From: DDH964 sp963763205
GTDB taxonomy: Bacteria; Desulfobacterota; Desulfuromonadia; Desulfuromonadales; DDH964
Direction: 5' to 3'
NCBI GenBank assembly: GCA_963763205.1
Contig: CAVXNQ010000002.1
Coordinates: forward strand, 310,001 to 374,000
DNA: 64,000 nucleotides
Shown here: positions 7,716 through 19,058 of the stretch, in pieces
Numbering within the stretch: position 1 is the stretch's first letter
How the letters are laid out: every line of letters starts with the position of its first letter
Notes under the pieces: generated by a model
What the model saw: the letters and a program-made list of their open reading frames with translations, nothing else
The model's database searches: none
Told to the model about the DNA's origin: nothing
Translations under genes and position numbers: made by a program

Positions 7716-9887
7716 TCAGTGCGTGAGGCGTATTGCCATGGCGTAGATGATGAGAACGAGCAGGATGAGGCCGAGGCCGAAAAAGGTGTAGCCGAGCCCG
7801 CGCGCGATCCGCTTCCAGCCCTCCCATTCGTCTTTCACGCGGTACTCGTCGAGCCGGCCGGTGGCGGCGAGACGGTCCCACCAGCGCTTGCGCTCGTGGA
7901 GCAGTTCACCCTTGGAGACGCGTCCGGAGAAGATGACGGTGTCCATCGGGAACTTCTCGAGGCGGAAGTGGGTATTGAAGAAGTGGAACGTAAAGATGAA
8001 GCCTGCGGCGAGCAGGGCTTCGTCGGAATGGATGATCAGGGCAACGTTGATGATCCAGCCGGGCAGGAAGCGGGTGAAGAATTGCGGGAACCACATGATC
8101 AGGCCGGACAGGCCGATCATTACGACCCCCCAGAAGACGGCGAGGTAGTCGAACTTCTCCCAGTAGGTCCAGCGGCCGAACTCGGGGCGCGGCCCCCGAC
8201 CGAAGAACCACTTATTGTGGGCCACCAGGTCGCGCCAGTCCTGCAGGTTGGGGACCAGGGAGTCGGGACCGAAGAAGGCTCCTAGCAAGCGCCCGAGCCG
8301 CAGCCGGCCGGTGTCCGGGTCGCGCCAGCGGTCGCGGTTCTTCCAGAATTTTCCGGCCAGGCTGGCCAGGTGCAGGCCGAAGTAGAGGAAGGTGACCAGG
8401 GCGCCGAAGTGGTGCAGGGAGCGGGCGACTCCGGGCCCGCCGATGTAGTGGAACAGCACCTTGGCCCAGTCGGTGTAGTAGAACTTCAGCGGCATGCCGG
8501 TGAGGACCAGCAGCAGGAAGCTGGAGACCACCAGCAGGTGCAGGAAGCGCTCGAAGGGAACGAAGCGGACGAACCACTCCTCCCCCTCCCGGGCCCGCAC
8601 CTTCGCCGCCCGGAAGCGCTTCGAGTCGGTCCAGTAGAGGTAGCCGGAGCGGAACAGCCAGAAGCCGGTGTGCAGCCCGAAGAGGGCGAAAACGCCCAGC
8701 AGCAGCCCGGTCATGAACAGAAAAACCGTGTGCAGCCGCGGGTAATGCACCCCGTCGAGGGGGTTGGCGTGGGTCAGGTACCCGGTGAAGTTGGCCGTGG
8801 CCCCGGGGTGGCACTTGCGGCAGGTGTGGACGATGTGCCCCGGGGCGAGGGTGGAGCGGGGGTCGCTCGGCGGCAGGATGTCGTGGTAGCCGTGGCAATC
8901 GTAACAGGCCGCCACCTGCGGCGCGACATTGGGGCGCCCCAGTTCCATCGCCTTGCCATGGTAGGTTTCGCGATAGTACTTCAGCCGGTCCGCGTGGCAT
9001 TTGCCGCAGCGTTGATCGCTGATCTTTTTGAAATTGTCGCCGAGGGGGTTCACGATCGTATGCGCGGTGTGGCAGTCGATGCACACCGGACCCCGTTCGT
9101 CCCCCTTGGCCAGCAGCCGGCCGTGGACGCTCTGCTCGTAGGCCTTCTCGACCCCGAGATGACATTTGCCGCAGGTTTTGGCGATGTTGGCGTGGTAGAT
9201 CGGCGAGCTGCGATCGACGCTGCGCTTAATGTCGTGGACGCCGTGGCAGTCGTCGCAGGAGGGGGCCACCACCAGGCCCATCTGCAACAGGGCGCGGCCG
9301 TGGATGCTGTCCAGGTACTGGGCCGCCACCTGGGGATAGCGCATGCGGTATTCGGCGGTGATCCCCTTGTTGCTGTGGCACGTGCCGCAGGTCCGGGGGA
9401 GGTTGAGCTTGAAGACCGGCGAGGTGTCGTCGGTCACCGGCACGATGTAGTGGGAACCGTGGCAGTTGTGGCAGGTGGCGGCGGCGGAGGCGCCCATGGC
9501 GTGGCTGACGCCGTGGATGCTGGTGGCGTAGACCCGGGCGATTTGCGCATGACAGGGGGTGCAGTTAACTGGAGCGAGTTGCTGCGGATGAGGAACCTGC
9601 TTGATATCGGCGTGACAATCGGTGCAGGAGAGCTCCCCGTGGACCGATTTTTCGAACTTCTGGGGGTCGATGGCGAGGGAGACTTCCCGGCCGCCCACCT
9701 GCCCGGTCAGCGACCGGTCCGCGTGGCAGCCGAGGCAGGTGGCGTTGGCGATGGCGGCCGCGCGGGTATCCCGGCCGGCTCCCAGGACCAGGCCGATCGC
9801 CAGGACGAACAGTGCGGCGGCGACCTGCCACCGTACCGCCCCGCGGCGGCAGCTCTGCCTCATGCTGTGGATGAGCGTCGCAAACAC
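7716..9887 (-). CDS. Inner-membrane fusion of 11-haem cytochrome c and cytochrome b (CbcL-like quinol oxidoreductase)
   Basis: A protein of about 723 residues. After an N-terminal membrane signal (AALFVLAIGLVLGAG) come eleven CxxCH haem c motifs (CLGCH, CTDCH, CTPCH, CHNCH, CGTCH, CDDCH, CGKCH, CIDCH, CGKCH, CYDCH, CRKCH). The C-terminal half has about six membrane helices with several histidines suited to b haems (LHTGFW, FLHLL, SLHHF, GLHLA, FTFHFFNTHF). This order matches the Cbc/CbcL group of Geobacter menaquinol-oxidising complexes that pass electrons to periplasmic cytochromes. GTG 9887 is preferred because GGGAGGG lies 6 bases upstream; ATG 9863 lacks a site. The exact subfamily is inferred. 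Confidence 0.88.
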   Translation of the reverse strand: MFATLIHSMRQSCRRGAVRWQVAAALFVLAIGLVLGAGRDTRAAAIANATCLGCHADRSLTGQVGGREVSLAIDPQKFEKSVHGELSCTDCHADIKQVPHPQQLAPVNCTPCHAQIARVYATSIHGVSHAMGASAAATCHNCHGSHYIVPVTDDTSPVFKLNLPRTCGTCHSNKGITAEYRMRYPQVAAQYLDSIHGRALLQMGLVVAPSCDDCHGVHDIKRSVDRSSPIYHANIAKTCGKCHLGVEKAYEQSVHGRLLAKGDERGPVCIDCHTAHTIVNPLGDNFKKISDQRCGKCHADRLKYYRETYHGKAMELGRPNVAPQVAACYDCHGYHDILPPSDPRSTLAPGHIVHTCRKCHPGATANFTGYLTHANPLDGVHYPRLHTVFLFMTGLLLGVFALFGLHTGFWLFRSGYLYWTDSKRFRAAKVRAREGEEWFVRFVPFERFLHLLVVSSFLLLVLTGMPLKFYYTDWAKVLFHYIGGPGVARSLHHFGALVTFLYFGLHLASLAGKFWKNRDRWRDPDTGRLRLGRLLGAFFGPDSLVPNLQDWRDLVAHNKWFFGRGPRPEFGRWTYWEKFDYLAVFWGVVMIGLSGLIMWFPQFFTRFLPGWIINVALIIHSDEALLAAGFIFTFHFFNTHFRLEKFPMDTVIFSGRVSKGELLHERKRWWDRLAATGRLDEYRVKDEWEGWKRIARGLGYTFFGLGLILLVLIIYAMAIRLTH

Positions 9888-10054
9888 CTGGTGCCCTCCC
9901 GGGCCGGCGCCCCGCTCCCTCTGCGGAAATGACGGGAACCGGCTGCTTTCCTGTATAACCGACCAGGCCCCCATGTCAACGCCGGAGACCGGTCGCAACG
10001 GGCAAAATAGGCCGAAATTACAAGGAAATCAGGATGGGAACCAGACCGCGCGGG

Positions 10055-11893
10055 TCAGCGTCCGGCGACCTCCCGGTCGCGGAACTGGCTGACGTAGAGG
10101 CGGTGGTAGGCGCCCCTGCCGGGCGAGGAGGGTTGCGTGGGTTCCCTGTTCGATGACCCGCCCCTGGTCGATGACGATCACCTGGTCGGCGCCGGCGATG
10201 GTGGAGAGGCGGTGGGCGATGACGAAGCTGGTGCGCCCCTGCATCAGCTCGTTGAAGGGCTTTTTGAATCTGCGCCTCGGTGCGGGTGTCGACGGAGCTG
10301 GTCGCCTCGTCGAGGATGAGGATGGCGGGATCGGCGAGGATCGCCCGGGCGATGGTGACGAGCTGGCGCTGCCCCTCGGAGAGGTTGCCGCCGCGCTCGG
10401 CGAGGACCGTGTCGTAGCCCTTCGGCAGGCGGCGGATGAAGCCGTCGGCATGGGCCAGCCGGGCGGCGGTCACGACCTCCTCGTCGCTGGCGGACAGGCG
10501 GCCGTAGCGGATGTTCTCCAGCACCGACTCGCTGAACAGGAAGGACTGCTGGAGGACCACCCCGAGCTGGCGCCGCAGGCTGTCCCGCGAGACGCTGCTG
10601 ATGTCGATGCCGTCGATGCGGATCGCCCCTTGCTGCGGATCGTAGAAGCGCGACAGCAGGTTGACGATGGTGGTCTTGCCGGCGCCGGTGTGGCCGACCA
10701 GGGCGACGCGTTCGCCGGGCCGGGCGTGGAGGGAGACGTCCTGGAGCACCGGCGTGCCGGGGACATAGGCGAAGCTGAGGCGGTCGAACTCGACCTCGCC
10801 GGCCACCCGGGGCAGTTCCGGCGTCCCGGGGGGATCGAGCTGCTCGGAGACGGTGTCGAGGAGCTGGAAGATCCGTTCGGCCCCGGCCAGCGCGCCCTGC
10901 ACCTGGTTGTAGAGGTTGCCGAGCTGGCGCAGCGGCTCGGCGAAGCGCCGCGAGTAGGTGATGAAGGCGGCGATGGTGCCGATCGTCACCAGCCCCTTGA
11001 TCGCCAGCCAGCCCCCGAGGCCGCAGAGGACGGCCACGTTCAGATTCGACAGAATCCCCATCATCGGCATCACCAGGAGCGCCAGGGTCATGGCCTGCAC
11101 CCCGACCGTGCGCACCCCCTGGTTCGCCGCGTCGAAGCGGTCCAGCACCTGCTCCTGCTGGCCGAAGGCGAGGACCACCCGCTGGCCGCTGTAGGTCTCC
11201 TCGAGCACGGCGTTGAGCGCCCCGAGCCGCGCCTGGTAGCTGCGGAAGGCCGAGCGGGTTTTGCGCCCCACCGTACCGACCAGGCCGAGCATCAGCGGAA
11301 AGGCGAGCATCGAACCGAGGGCCAGCCAGGGGCTGAGCACGAAGATGATGCCGAGAATCCCCGCCAGGGTCAGAAGCCCGGTGAAGAGCTGCGCCGCGTT
11401 GTCGGTCAGCACCCGGCTGATCGCATCCATATCGTTGGTCAGCCGGCTCATCAGCTCCCCCTGGCGGCGCTCGTCGAAGAAGCGCAGCGCGAAGGTCTGC
11501 AGGTGGCCGAAGAGATCGCCGCGCAGGTCGCGCATCGCCTGCTGGGAGATCCCGGCGAGCAGCACCCCCTGGATCAGCTGCGCCGCCGCCGCCAGGGCGT
11601 AGGCGCCGAGCATCAGCAGGGTCATGCGCAGCAGGCCCGGAAGGTTCCGGCCGACCAGCTGGTCGATGGCCCGCCCCATGAAAAAAGGGCCGGCCAGGGC
11701 CAGGGCGGTGCCGAGGGCGGCGATCAGGGCCACCAGGACGATGGCGCCGCGCTGGGGACGCAGGTAGCCCGCCAGGCGGCGCAGCGCCCCCCGCGGGTCT
11801 TTGGGCCGCTCGGTGCTGTGCCCGCCGGGGCCCCGTCCGCCCGGTCCGGGCAGGCCGGAGAGGCGCACGGGGGCCGTCTGCCGTCCGCTCCCC

Positions 11894-11901
<8 letters not shown>
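10055..11901 (-). CDS. ABC exporter half-transporter, second of pair, two frame breaks
   Basis: About 615 residues: an extended N-terminus, six membrane helices, then a nucleotide-binding domain with Walker A (GHTGAGKTT), signature (NLSEGQRQ) and Walker B (ILILDEATSS). The frame breaks near 10259 and again near 10112; correcting both gives IQKAFNELMQGRTSFVIAH and then RQGAYHRLYVSQFRD before TGA 10055-10057. The start ATG 11901 overlaps the end of the first exporter gene by eight bases (ATGGCTGA), so the two are translationally coupled and probably form a heterodimer of the MdlA/MdlB or multidrug type. The substrate is unknown. Confidence 0.85.
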
Positions 11902-13658
<1,757 letters not shown>

Positions 13659-13662
<4 letters not shown>

Positions 13663-14126
13663 TTCTCCCCCTCCCCGGCCGCCGTCACCTGCTCCAGGTA
13701 GCACTGGACCTTGAGCAGCGACTTGCGCAGCGCGGCCTGCTCCGCCGCACTCAGCGCCGAGCCCATCTCGCGGTCGAAATCACGCAGCGAAGCGCGGGCG
13801 TCCTCGTGCAGGTCTCTGGCCTTTGCGGTCAGGTAGACGCGGACGATGCGCTGGTCAGCGTCATCCCGGCGCCGTTCGACCCAGCCGTCCCTTTCCATGC
13901 GCTGCAGGGTATTACTCGCCGTGGGCGGGGTGATCTGCAGGGCCGCGGCCAGGTCCCGCTGGGAGATGCCGTCCTCCTTCCAGAGATGGAACAGGACCAT
14001 TCCCTGGGCGTGGTGCAGGCCGAGGCGTTCCAGGCGCAGGCGGCGGCGTTTGCCGGCCAGGCGGCAGACCTGGGCAAGGAGTTGACCGAGAGTCGGTGCT
14101 TGAGGGGTATCCGGCGAGGCGGTCAT
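13659..14126 (-). CDS. MarR-family transcriptional regulator
   Basis: A 155-residue winged-helix repressor with the MarR core QRDLAAALQITPPTASNTLQRMERDGWVERRRDDADQRIVRVYLT-type region around residues 54-98. It is the first gene of an operon with the two ABC exporters, overlapping the first by GTGA. A perfect dyad 12 bases upstream of its ATG is a likely autoregulatory operator. By family precedent it represses the exporter genes until a ligand binds. Confidence 0.92.
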
Positions 14127-14137
14127 TAGCGCTCCAC

Positions 14138-14153
14138 TTAGTTAGCCAACTAA
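14138..14153 (-). promoter_or_regulatory. Palindromic operator of the MarR-ABC operon
   Basis: TTAGTTAGCCAACTAA is a perfect inverted repeat (TTAGTT / AACTAA) with a 4-base centre, very like MarR-family operators. It lies just before the marR start codon, where a bound repressor would block transcription or initiation of the operon. Confidence 0.7.
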
Positions 14154-14401
14154 TTGTCAGCTTTCAAACTTATAGCCTTTCGGAGCACGGCCTGTCAAGA
14201 GCGGACACTATCCAGCTTGGATCTTCAGCCATCCCAACGCCGCGATTATCCTTGAAGGCGTGGCGATGTTACTTTGGTATCACCGGAAACTTTCGCCGGA
14301 ATCCGCACAAACCTTTGGAATTGAATTCTGCTTAGGCTATATTACGCGCATCTCCTTTTCTGCAGTGTTCCTGGAACAAGGCTGGAACAAGGAAAAATTC
14401 A

Positions 14402-16117
14402 GTGACGCAACAGAGTACCGGAAGGCAGTTTTACCCTCAAAGCCGAACTGAACGGCTCATCGCCGCTGGGCGCATGACCCTGGCGGCCTTTTTTCTGCTG
14501 GCCATTTGGCTCGACCCCTCCGAACCCTCCCGATATGCCCGGTTCACCTATGGGATATTGGCCGGTTACCTGCTTTACTCCCTCCTCCTGGGCGCCTTCA
14601 CCCTGCGCTCGCACTTCACTCGGCGCAGCGCTCAGGTCGCGACCCATTTGATCGACCTGATGGTCTTCACCGTCATCATCTTTTTCACGGAAGGGCCGAC
14701 CAGTCCGTTCTTCGTCTTTTTCACCTTCCTGCTGGTGTGCGCCACCTTCCGCTGGCGGTGGCACGGAACCTTGTGGACCGCGGCGGCGTCCCTCGCCGTC
14801 GTCCTCACTCTGGCCTGGTACCCTTCAAACCTGCTGGCCGACCAGAATTTCGACCTGAACCGTTTCATCATTCGGATTGTTTACCTGGCAGTTGTGGCGA
14901 TATTGCTCGGCTACCTCGGAGCGCATGAACAGTCCCGGCGCAACGTCCTTTGCGCCTTGGCGGAATGGCCCCGCACTGTCTCGGACGAGCTTCAGTCAAT
15001 GAGCAGCGCCCTGCTGGGGCATGCCGCTGCGATCCTCGGTGCCCCTCGCCTGCTCCTGATCTGGGAGGAAGAGGAGGAACCATGGCTCCATCTGGCCCGG
15101 TGGTCAAAGGAGGGGAGCAGCTACTGCCGCGAACATCCTTCCTCTTTTGGGAGCCTCGTTGCCGAACCGCTGTGCGGCACGAACTTTTTCTGCCGGGATG
15201 CAGGCGATCCCCGATTCCCGGTCGTCCAGAATTCACCGGAAGGCCTTCGGAAATGGCAGGGGGCTCCGCTCCACCCGGAACTGCAGCAGCGCTTTGCCAT
15301 CGGTGCCGTTATCGCTTCGAGGCTGAAAGCGGAGAATCTGTCAGGATATCTCCTGGTGCTCGACAAGCATCTGATGACCGCCGACGACCTGGTCCTCGGG
15401 GGGATCGTCGCCCAAGAGATCTCCGCCCGCCTCGATCATTCGTTGCTGATAAGGCAGCTACAGCAAGCGGCTGCCTCGGGCGAACGGGTCCGCCTGGCCC
15501 GCGACCTTCATGACGGCCTTCTGCAGTCCTTGACCGGCATCGCCCTGCAATTGGAAACCGCGCAGCGCCTGATGCCATCGGAACCACGGACGGCCCAGCA
15601 GCGTATTCAGGAAATCCAGCGGGTGCTCGCAGCAGAACAACGGGATCTGAGGTCCCACATCCGTGACTTGAGACCGGTCCTGCCCGATCGACTTTCGGAA
15701 GATTTCGAACTGGCCGGCCGCCTGGAGGAGTTGGCCCAGCGGATCAGGCGGCAGTGGGATTTTTCGGTGACGATCGACAGCCAGCCTTCGGCACCTCGAA
15801 TCAGCAGGAGCATGGCGAGAGAGATCTATTTCGTCGTTCACGAGGCGCTGATAAATTCCGTGCGGCATGCCGGCGCCTCGGCCCTGCAGGCCGACCTCCA
15901 TTTCGAAGCGGGACGGGTGGATATCACGGTCAGCGATGACGGGCACGGTTTTCCCTTCCGCGGCCGCTACGACCAGGATGCTCTGTCCGAAATGAAGCGG
16001 GGCCCGGTGACGCTGCGGGAGCGGATCTCCTCCCTGGGGGGGACCTTCTCCATCGACTCGCGTGAGACCGGGGCGCGTCTGGAGATCAGCCTTCCGCTCA
16101 CGACCCCTGGAGGTTGA
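14402..16117 (+). CDS. NarX/LiaS-type sensor histidine kinase
   Basis: A 571-residue membrane kinase. The first ~190 residues hold about six hydrophobic segments. A GAF-like domain with several cysteines follows (about 205-350), then a HisKA_3 dimerisation domain with the phospho-acceptor in RLARDLHDGLLQSLTG (near 366) and an HATPase domain with an N-box (HEALINSVRHA) and SDDGHGF. GTG 14402 has AAGGA eight bases upstream. It is followed two bases later by its LuxR-type response regulator. Confidence 0.92.
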   Translation: MTQQSTGRQFYPQSRTERLIAAGRMTLAAFFLLAIWLDPSEPSRYARFTYGILAGYLLYSLLLGAFTLRSHFTRRSAQVATHLIDLMVFTVIIFFTEGPTSPFFVFFTFLLVCATFRWRWHGTLWTAAASLAVVLTLAWYPSNLLADQNFDLNRFIIRIVYLAVVAILLGYLGAHEQSRRNVLCALAEWPRTVSDELQSMSSALLGHAAAILGAPRLLLIWEEEEEPWLHLARWSKEGSSYCREHPSSFGSLVAEPLCGTNFFCRDAGDPRFPVVQNSPEGLRKWQGAPLHPELQQRFAIGAVIASRLKAENLSGYLLVLDKHLMTADDLVLGGIVAQEISARLDHSLLIRQLQQAAASGERVRLARDLHDGLLQSLTGIALQLETAQRLMPSEPRTAQQRIQEIQRVLAAEQRDLRSHIRDLRPVLPDRLSEDFELAGRLEELAQRIRRQWDFSVTIDSQPSAPRISRSMAREIYFVVHEALINSVRHAGASALQADLHFEAGRVDITVSDDGHGFPFRGRYDQDALSEMKRGPVTLRERISSLGGTFSIDSRETGARLEISLPLTTPGG

Positions 16118-16118
16118 A

Positions 16119-16760
16119 ATGTCCATTCGCCTGGTGCTGGCCGACGACCACCCCCTCATCCTCGACGGCTTGGCAAGCCTCTTTCTCCTGGAGGGCGATT
16201 TCGAGGTGCTGGCAAGCTGCGCCGATGGCGCAGAGACGCTGCGGGCGGTACGCCTGCACCGGCCGGACGTAGCGATCCTGGACATTCGCATGCCCGGAAT
16301 GAGTGGACTGGAGGTTGCCAGGAAGGTGCGGGAGGAGGCCTTGCCGACGCGGATGGTGCTTCTGACGGGGGAGCTCAGCGACGAGGAGATGATCGAGGCG
16401 ATGCAGCTCGGGGTTCAGGGCATCGTGCTGAAGGAAATGGCGCCGAATCTTCTTGTTCAGTGCATCCGCAAGGTACACGCCGGCGAGCAGTGGGTGGAAC
16501 GCCGCTCCACCCGGCACGCGTTGGAAACGATGCTGCGGCGGGAAGCGGGGATGCGGGAGGTCTCCGCTCTTCTCACGCACCGGGAGATCGAACTGGTCGG
16601 CATGGTGGCCCGCGGCCTGCGCAACAAGGAGATCGCCGCAAAGCTCTTCATCAGCGAGGGGACGGTAAAGGTCCACCTGCACAACATCTACGACAAGCTC
16701 AAGGTGGACGGGCGCATGGCGCTTTTGAAGTATGCGCAGGAGAAGGGGCTGGTGGTGTGA
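16119..16760 (+). CDS. LuxR/NarL-family response regulator
   Basis: A 213-residue regulator: receiver domain with acidic pair ADD (residues 8-10), phospho-acceptor Asp55 (AILDIRMPG) and a VLKEM lysine, then a C-terminal LuxR helix-turn-helix (LTHREIELVGMVARGLRNK...SEGTVKVHLHNIYDKL). ATG 16119 has GGAGG and starts one base after the kinase stop, so the pair is one operon. Target genes cannot be read from the window. Confidence 0.94.
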   Translation: MSIRLVLADDHPLILDGLASLFLLEGDFEVLASCADGAETLRAVRLHRPDVAILDIRMPGMSGLEVARKVREEALPTRMVLLTGELSDEEMIEAMQLGVQGIVLKEMAPNLLVQCIRKVHAGEQWVERRSTRHALETMLRREAGMREVSALLTHREIELVGMVARGLRNKEIAAKLFISEGTVKVHLHNIYDKLKVDGRMALLKYAQEKGLVV

Positions 16761-16833
16761 CGGTCCTTGCCTGACCGCCATAATCAATCAAGCGGTGCTT
16801 ACGCTCCACAAGCCTTGCATGACGCCCAACGAA

Positions 16834-16866
16834 AATGGGGACAAGCGATTCCCACCTGTCCCCATT
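16834..16866. repeat. REP-like hairpin with GGGGACA arms
   Basis: AATGGGGACA (16834-16843) and TGTCCCCATT (16857-16866) are perfect 10-base inverted arms around a 13-base loop, between two convergent genes. GGGGACA-type hairpins of this form are known REP-like elements often mobilised by RAYT transposases; no such gene is in the window. Confidence 0.7.
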
Positions 16867-16893
16867 CCCATGGCATTACCCCGGGATTCACTC

Positions 16894-17529
16894 TTATTGG
16901 TGGCAAGCGCCCCCGGATAAAGTTACCACGTCCTCTTTGATCAGCGCCGCGTTGTAGGGGCCGGGTTTGGGGCCGTACTCGCCCGTCGAGAACCGGTAGG
17001 CGATCTCCGAGATGATGGCCCCACGGGCACCACCTGTCAGTTTGTCGCAGTTGGTCTTGATAAAGGCATTTGCCACGGCTGGAGGCGCGGTATGCTCGAC
17101 GGCCAGCTGAATGAAGGTGACCTCCTCGGTGTCCTCGCCGTCGGCATTGCCGTGGGTGACCGTTGCGATTAGGTTATACGTTCCGGGCTGCGGGACCGTC
17201 CAGGAGAAAGTCAGGTCCTGCGGACAACTGTCGCTGCTGGAAAAGGGGGAGCCATCGTAGCTGTAGATCGTCGCTGGATCGCCGCCGCCGATTTGCGCCG
17301 CTACCTCGATGCGGCTGATTGCATCGAGCGTGCAGGTACCGGTGGGATTGGCCAAGGAAAGCTGCAGCGTCACATCGACGTCCATCGGGAAAGTATCTTC
17401 GTATTGGGTGCCGGTGGGAGCGGTAATCGTCACGGCGGGCACAGTCGGCGCCGCGTAAGCCGTAACCGCCAGACCCAAGGTCAAAACCATGAGGTTGATG
17501 ACCAATGATTTCTTCAATATTTCATTCAT
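16894..17529 (-). CDS. Secreted protein of unknown function with Ig-like region
   Basis: A 211-residue protein with a clear signal peptide (residues 1-27, LVINLMVLTLGLAVTAYA) and an exported part rich in Thr, Pro and Asp. The stretch FSWTVPQPGTYNLIATVTHG looks like the G-strand region of an Ig/PKD-like fold. Five cysteines may form disulfides. ATG 17529 is chosen because GGGAGG lies six bases upstream; the M six residues earlier would place that site inside the gene. Confidence 0.75.
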   Translation of the reverse strand: MNEILKKSLVINLMVLTLGLAVTAYAAPTVPAVTITAPTGTQYEDTFPMDVDVTLQLSLANPTGTCTLDAISRIEVAAQIGGGDPATIYSYDGSPFSSSDSCPQDLTFSWTVPQPGTYNLIATVTHGNADGEDTEEVTFIQLAVEHTAPPAVANAFIKTNCDKLTGGARGAIISEIAYRFSTGEYGPKPGPYNAALIKEDVVTLSGGACHQ

Positions 17530-17671
17530 TTCATTCCTCCCTTTCATGTTTCCCGGTTAATCCGGGGGACTGATTCAATTCTTTTTACGACTTTTCACCT
17601 ACCCACTATCGCTCAGTACGGTTGTTCTCCCGGTCCCCTCCTTTCTTCTCTCACTCCATCGGTTGCTTCCC

Positions 17672-17959
17672 CTAAGCGGCGCTCCAGAACGCGCTGATGC
17701 ACGCCGCCACGCCCTTTCTTTCACCAACCTTCTCCACCCGCACCACCTCGCCCCGGCAGCGGAGGCGCATCCCCGGGCCCAGCCCGGAATGGTCCATGAA
17801 CATGATGAACTCGATCGGCGCTCCGGCCGCCAGTGGGGCGTCGGTGATGAAGAAGATCCCCTCCGTACTGAAGTCGCGGGTCAGACCCTTTCCCTGATTC
17901 AGTTCTATGGGAATTTCACCCTTGAATCGTGTGGATTTTCTATTCTCGGGTGAATTCAC
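17672..17959 (-). CDS. Small PilZ-domain protein
   Basis: A 95-residue, single-domain c-di-GMP receptor candidate. The N-terminal ENRKSTRFKG carries the RxxxR motif and TRDFSTEGIFF the [D/N]xSxxG motif of PilZ domains, followed by a beta-barrel with LRCRGEVVRVE. GTG 17959 has AGGAGG five bases upstream, better than the GTG at 17986. It precedes the secreted-protein gene on the same strand with a 142-base gap. Confidence 0.87.
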   Translation of the reverse strand: MNSPENRKSTRFKGEIPIELNQGKGLTRDFSTEGIFFITDAPLAAGAPIEFIMFMDHSGLGPGMRLRCRGEVVRVEKVGERKGVAACISAFWSAA

Positions 17960-18174
17960 ACCGGCCTCCTCTTGACCTGTCGTCACTTGAATCCCGGTCC
18001 CTGGAACAACCGATCCAACTACCGGGAATTCAGTGAATTCATCGAAGCGGATCTGGTATCAATTTTGGAAGATATTGCCGTGAAGAAAATAGGCTGACAG
18101 ATAGTTTTTCGTATGTCTTGGGGAATAGAATCCTTATTACTTTCGATATAGTGCTGGCCTTTCGCCGGAAGCCG

Positions 18175-18221
18175 AAAAGGGGACCGACTACCTTTCCCAG
18201 AAAAGTAGCCGGTCCCCTTTT
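18175..18221. repeat. REP-like hairpin with GGGGACCG arms
   Basis: AAAAGGGGACCGACTAC (18175-18191) pairs with GTAGCCGGTCCCCTTTT (18205-18221), 17 bases with a single mismatch and a 13-base loop. Its form resembles the GGGGAC-type REP elements usually linked to RAYT transposases, and it has the same loop length as the hairpin at 16834. Confidence 0.75.
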
Positions 18222-18363
18222 TCGCTCTGTCCCGCCATTTCCCTATCGAACGCGGGGCCTGGAGTCGGGCCTCCAAGTTGCTAAGTCTGGTGAACCTAAA
18301 GGGTCATGGCTGCACACTGACAAAATCAAGTGACATGGGGCTCAAAGAGAAGCCATGTATTGT

Positions 18364-18490
18364 GGCAATCCGGGGCCGGACCAAGTCAACCACCTAAAAA
18401 GATTGAAATATCGACTAAAATACCTCTCAAAAATCGAGGTATAGCTCGATTTTCGAGGCCTAAATGGGACCTTTAAGGAAATCAGCGCCC
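18364..18490. repeat. Dispersed ~130-base repeat, copy 1
   Basis: Aligns without large gaps to 19338-19468 in the same orientation, sharing blocks such as GGACCAAGTCAACC, AAAAATCGA, GTATAGCTCGATTTT, CCTTTAAGGA and ATCAGCGCCCC. The centre folds as AAAATCGAG-loop-CTCGATTTT. The ends are marked by GGCAATC.GGGG and ATCAGCGCCCC. Confidence 0.8.
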
Positions 18491-18692
18491 CCCCTTTCTT
18501 CCCGACCGCTCCGGATTTGCCCTTCTCCCACGACCGAAAGTCGTCCCCCTTCCCCCTCAAGAACAGCTTCGAGTCCCGCAGACAGCAATGCGCCGGGATC
18601 TCTTCCCGGCGCATCCCTTGGCGTCCGTCTCGCTTCGGAATCAAAAAAATTCGAGGCGAACCGCTTCTCATCAACCTGCCATGCACTCTTCG

Positions 18693-19058
18693 TTAGGCGT
18701 GGTGATGACCCCCTTCCTGATGCATCCCCTTGATCATCGGCAGGGTGATCAGCGCCAGGGCGGCGACCACGATACCGACGATCCAGGAGTTCACCGCGTT
18801 GCTGACCATACCCGAGTAGTTGAAAATCCAAGGCAGGAAGAACAGCAGAACGCCCAGGAAAACGTTCCACCACTCCGCGACGCGGTTCTCAACCTGGGCC
18901 AGGGCCCACGCGGAAAAGATCACGAGCGCGATACCTATCACCACCAGAACGGTGGTGCTGGTGGTGCTGGCGACCGTCCCCAATACCCAAGGCGACGCGA
19001 TCAGCCAGATGCCGAGCAGCAGGTTGATCCAGTCGATGACACGCTTCGATCCGGTCAC
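18693..19058 (-). CDS. SPW-repeat membrane protein
   Basis: A 121-residue inner-membrane protein with four hydrophobic segments and two SPW-type motifs (LIASPWVLG and FFLPWIFNY), the hallmark of the SPW repeat family. GTG 19058 is chosen because AGGAGG lies eight bases upstream; longer frames reach into non-coding sequence. The C-terminus ends in a His cluster (EGGHHHA). The function is unknown; members are often stress- or redox-associated. Confidence 0.85.
   Translation of the reverse strand: MTGSKRVIDWINLLLGIWLIASPWVLGTVASTTSTTVLVVIGIALVIFSAWALAQVENRVAEWWNVFLGVLLFFLPWIFNYSGMVSNAVNSWIVGIVVAALALITLPMIKGMHQEGGHHHA

Larger units (their letters stand above)
17960..18692. other. Long intergenic region with hairpins and repeat copy 1
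   Basis: I find no supported gene in these 733 bases. They contain the GGGGACCG hairpin (18175-18221), the first copy of a ~130-base dispersed repeat (18364-18490) and a perfect 9-bp stem GCGCCGGGA/TCCCGGCGC at 18590-18612. Open frames crossing the region on the minus strand read through the repeat and look spurious. Confidence 0.6.

Noticed and set aside
8370..9932. A 520-codon open frame on the plus strand
   Set aside because: It lies opposite the multihaem cytochrome gene, whose haem motifs and helices are unmistakable; long antisense frames are expected at this G+C content.
18342..18873. Minus-strand open frames through repeat copy 1
   Set aside because: They share KSSYTSIF-like words with the frame through copy 2 only because the DNA repeat is shared; no ribosome-binding site and partial overlap with the SPW gene.
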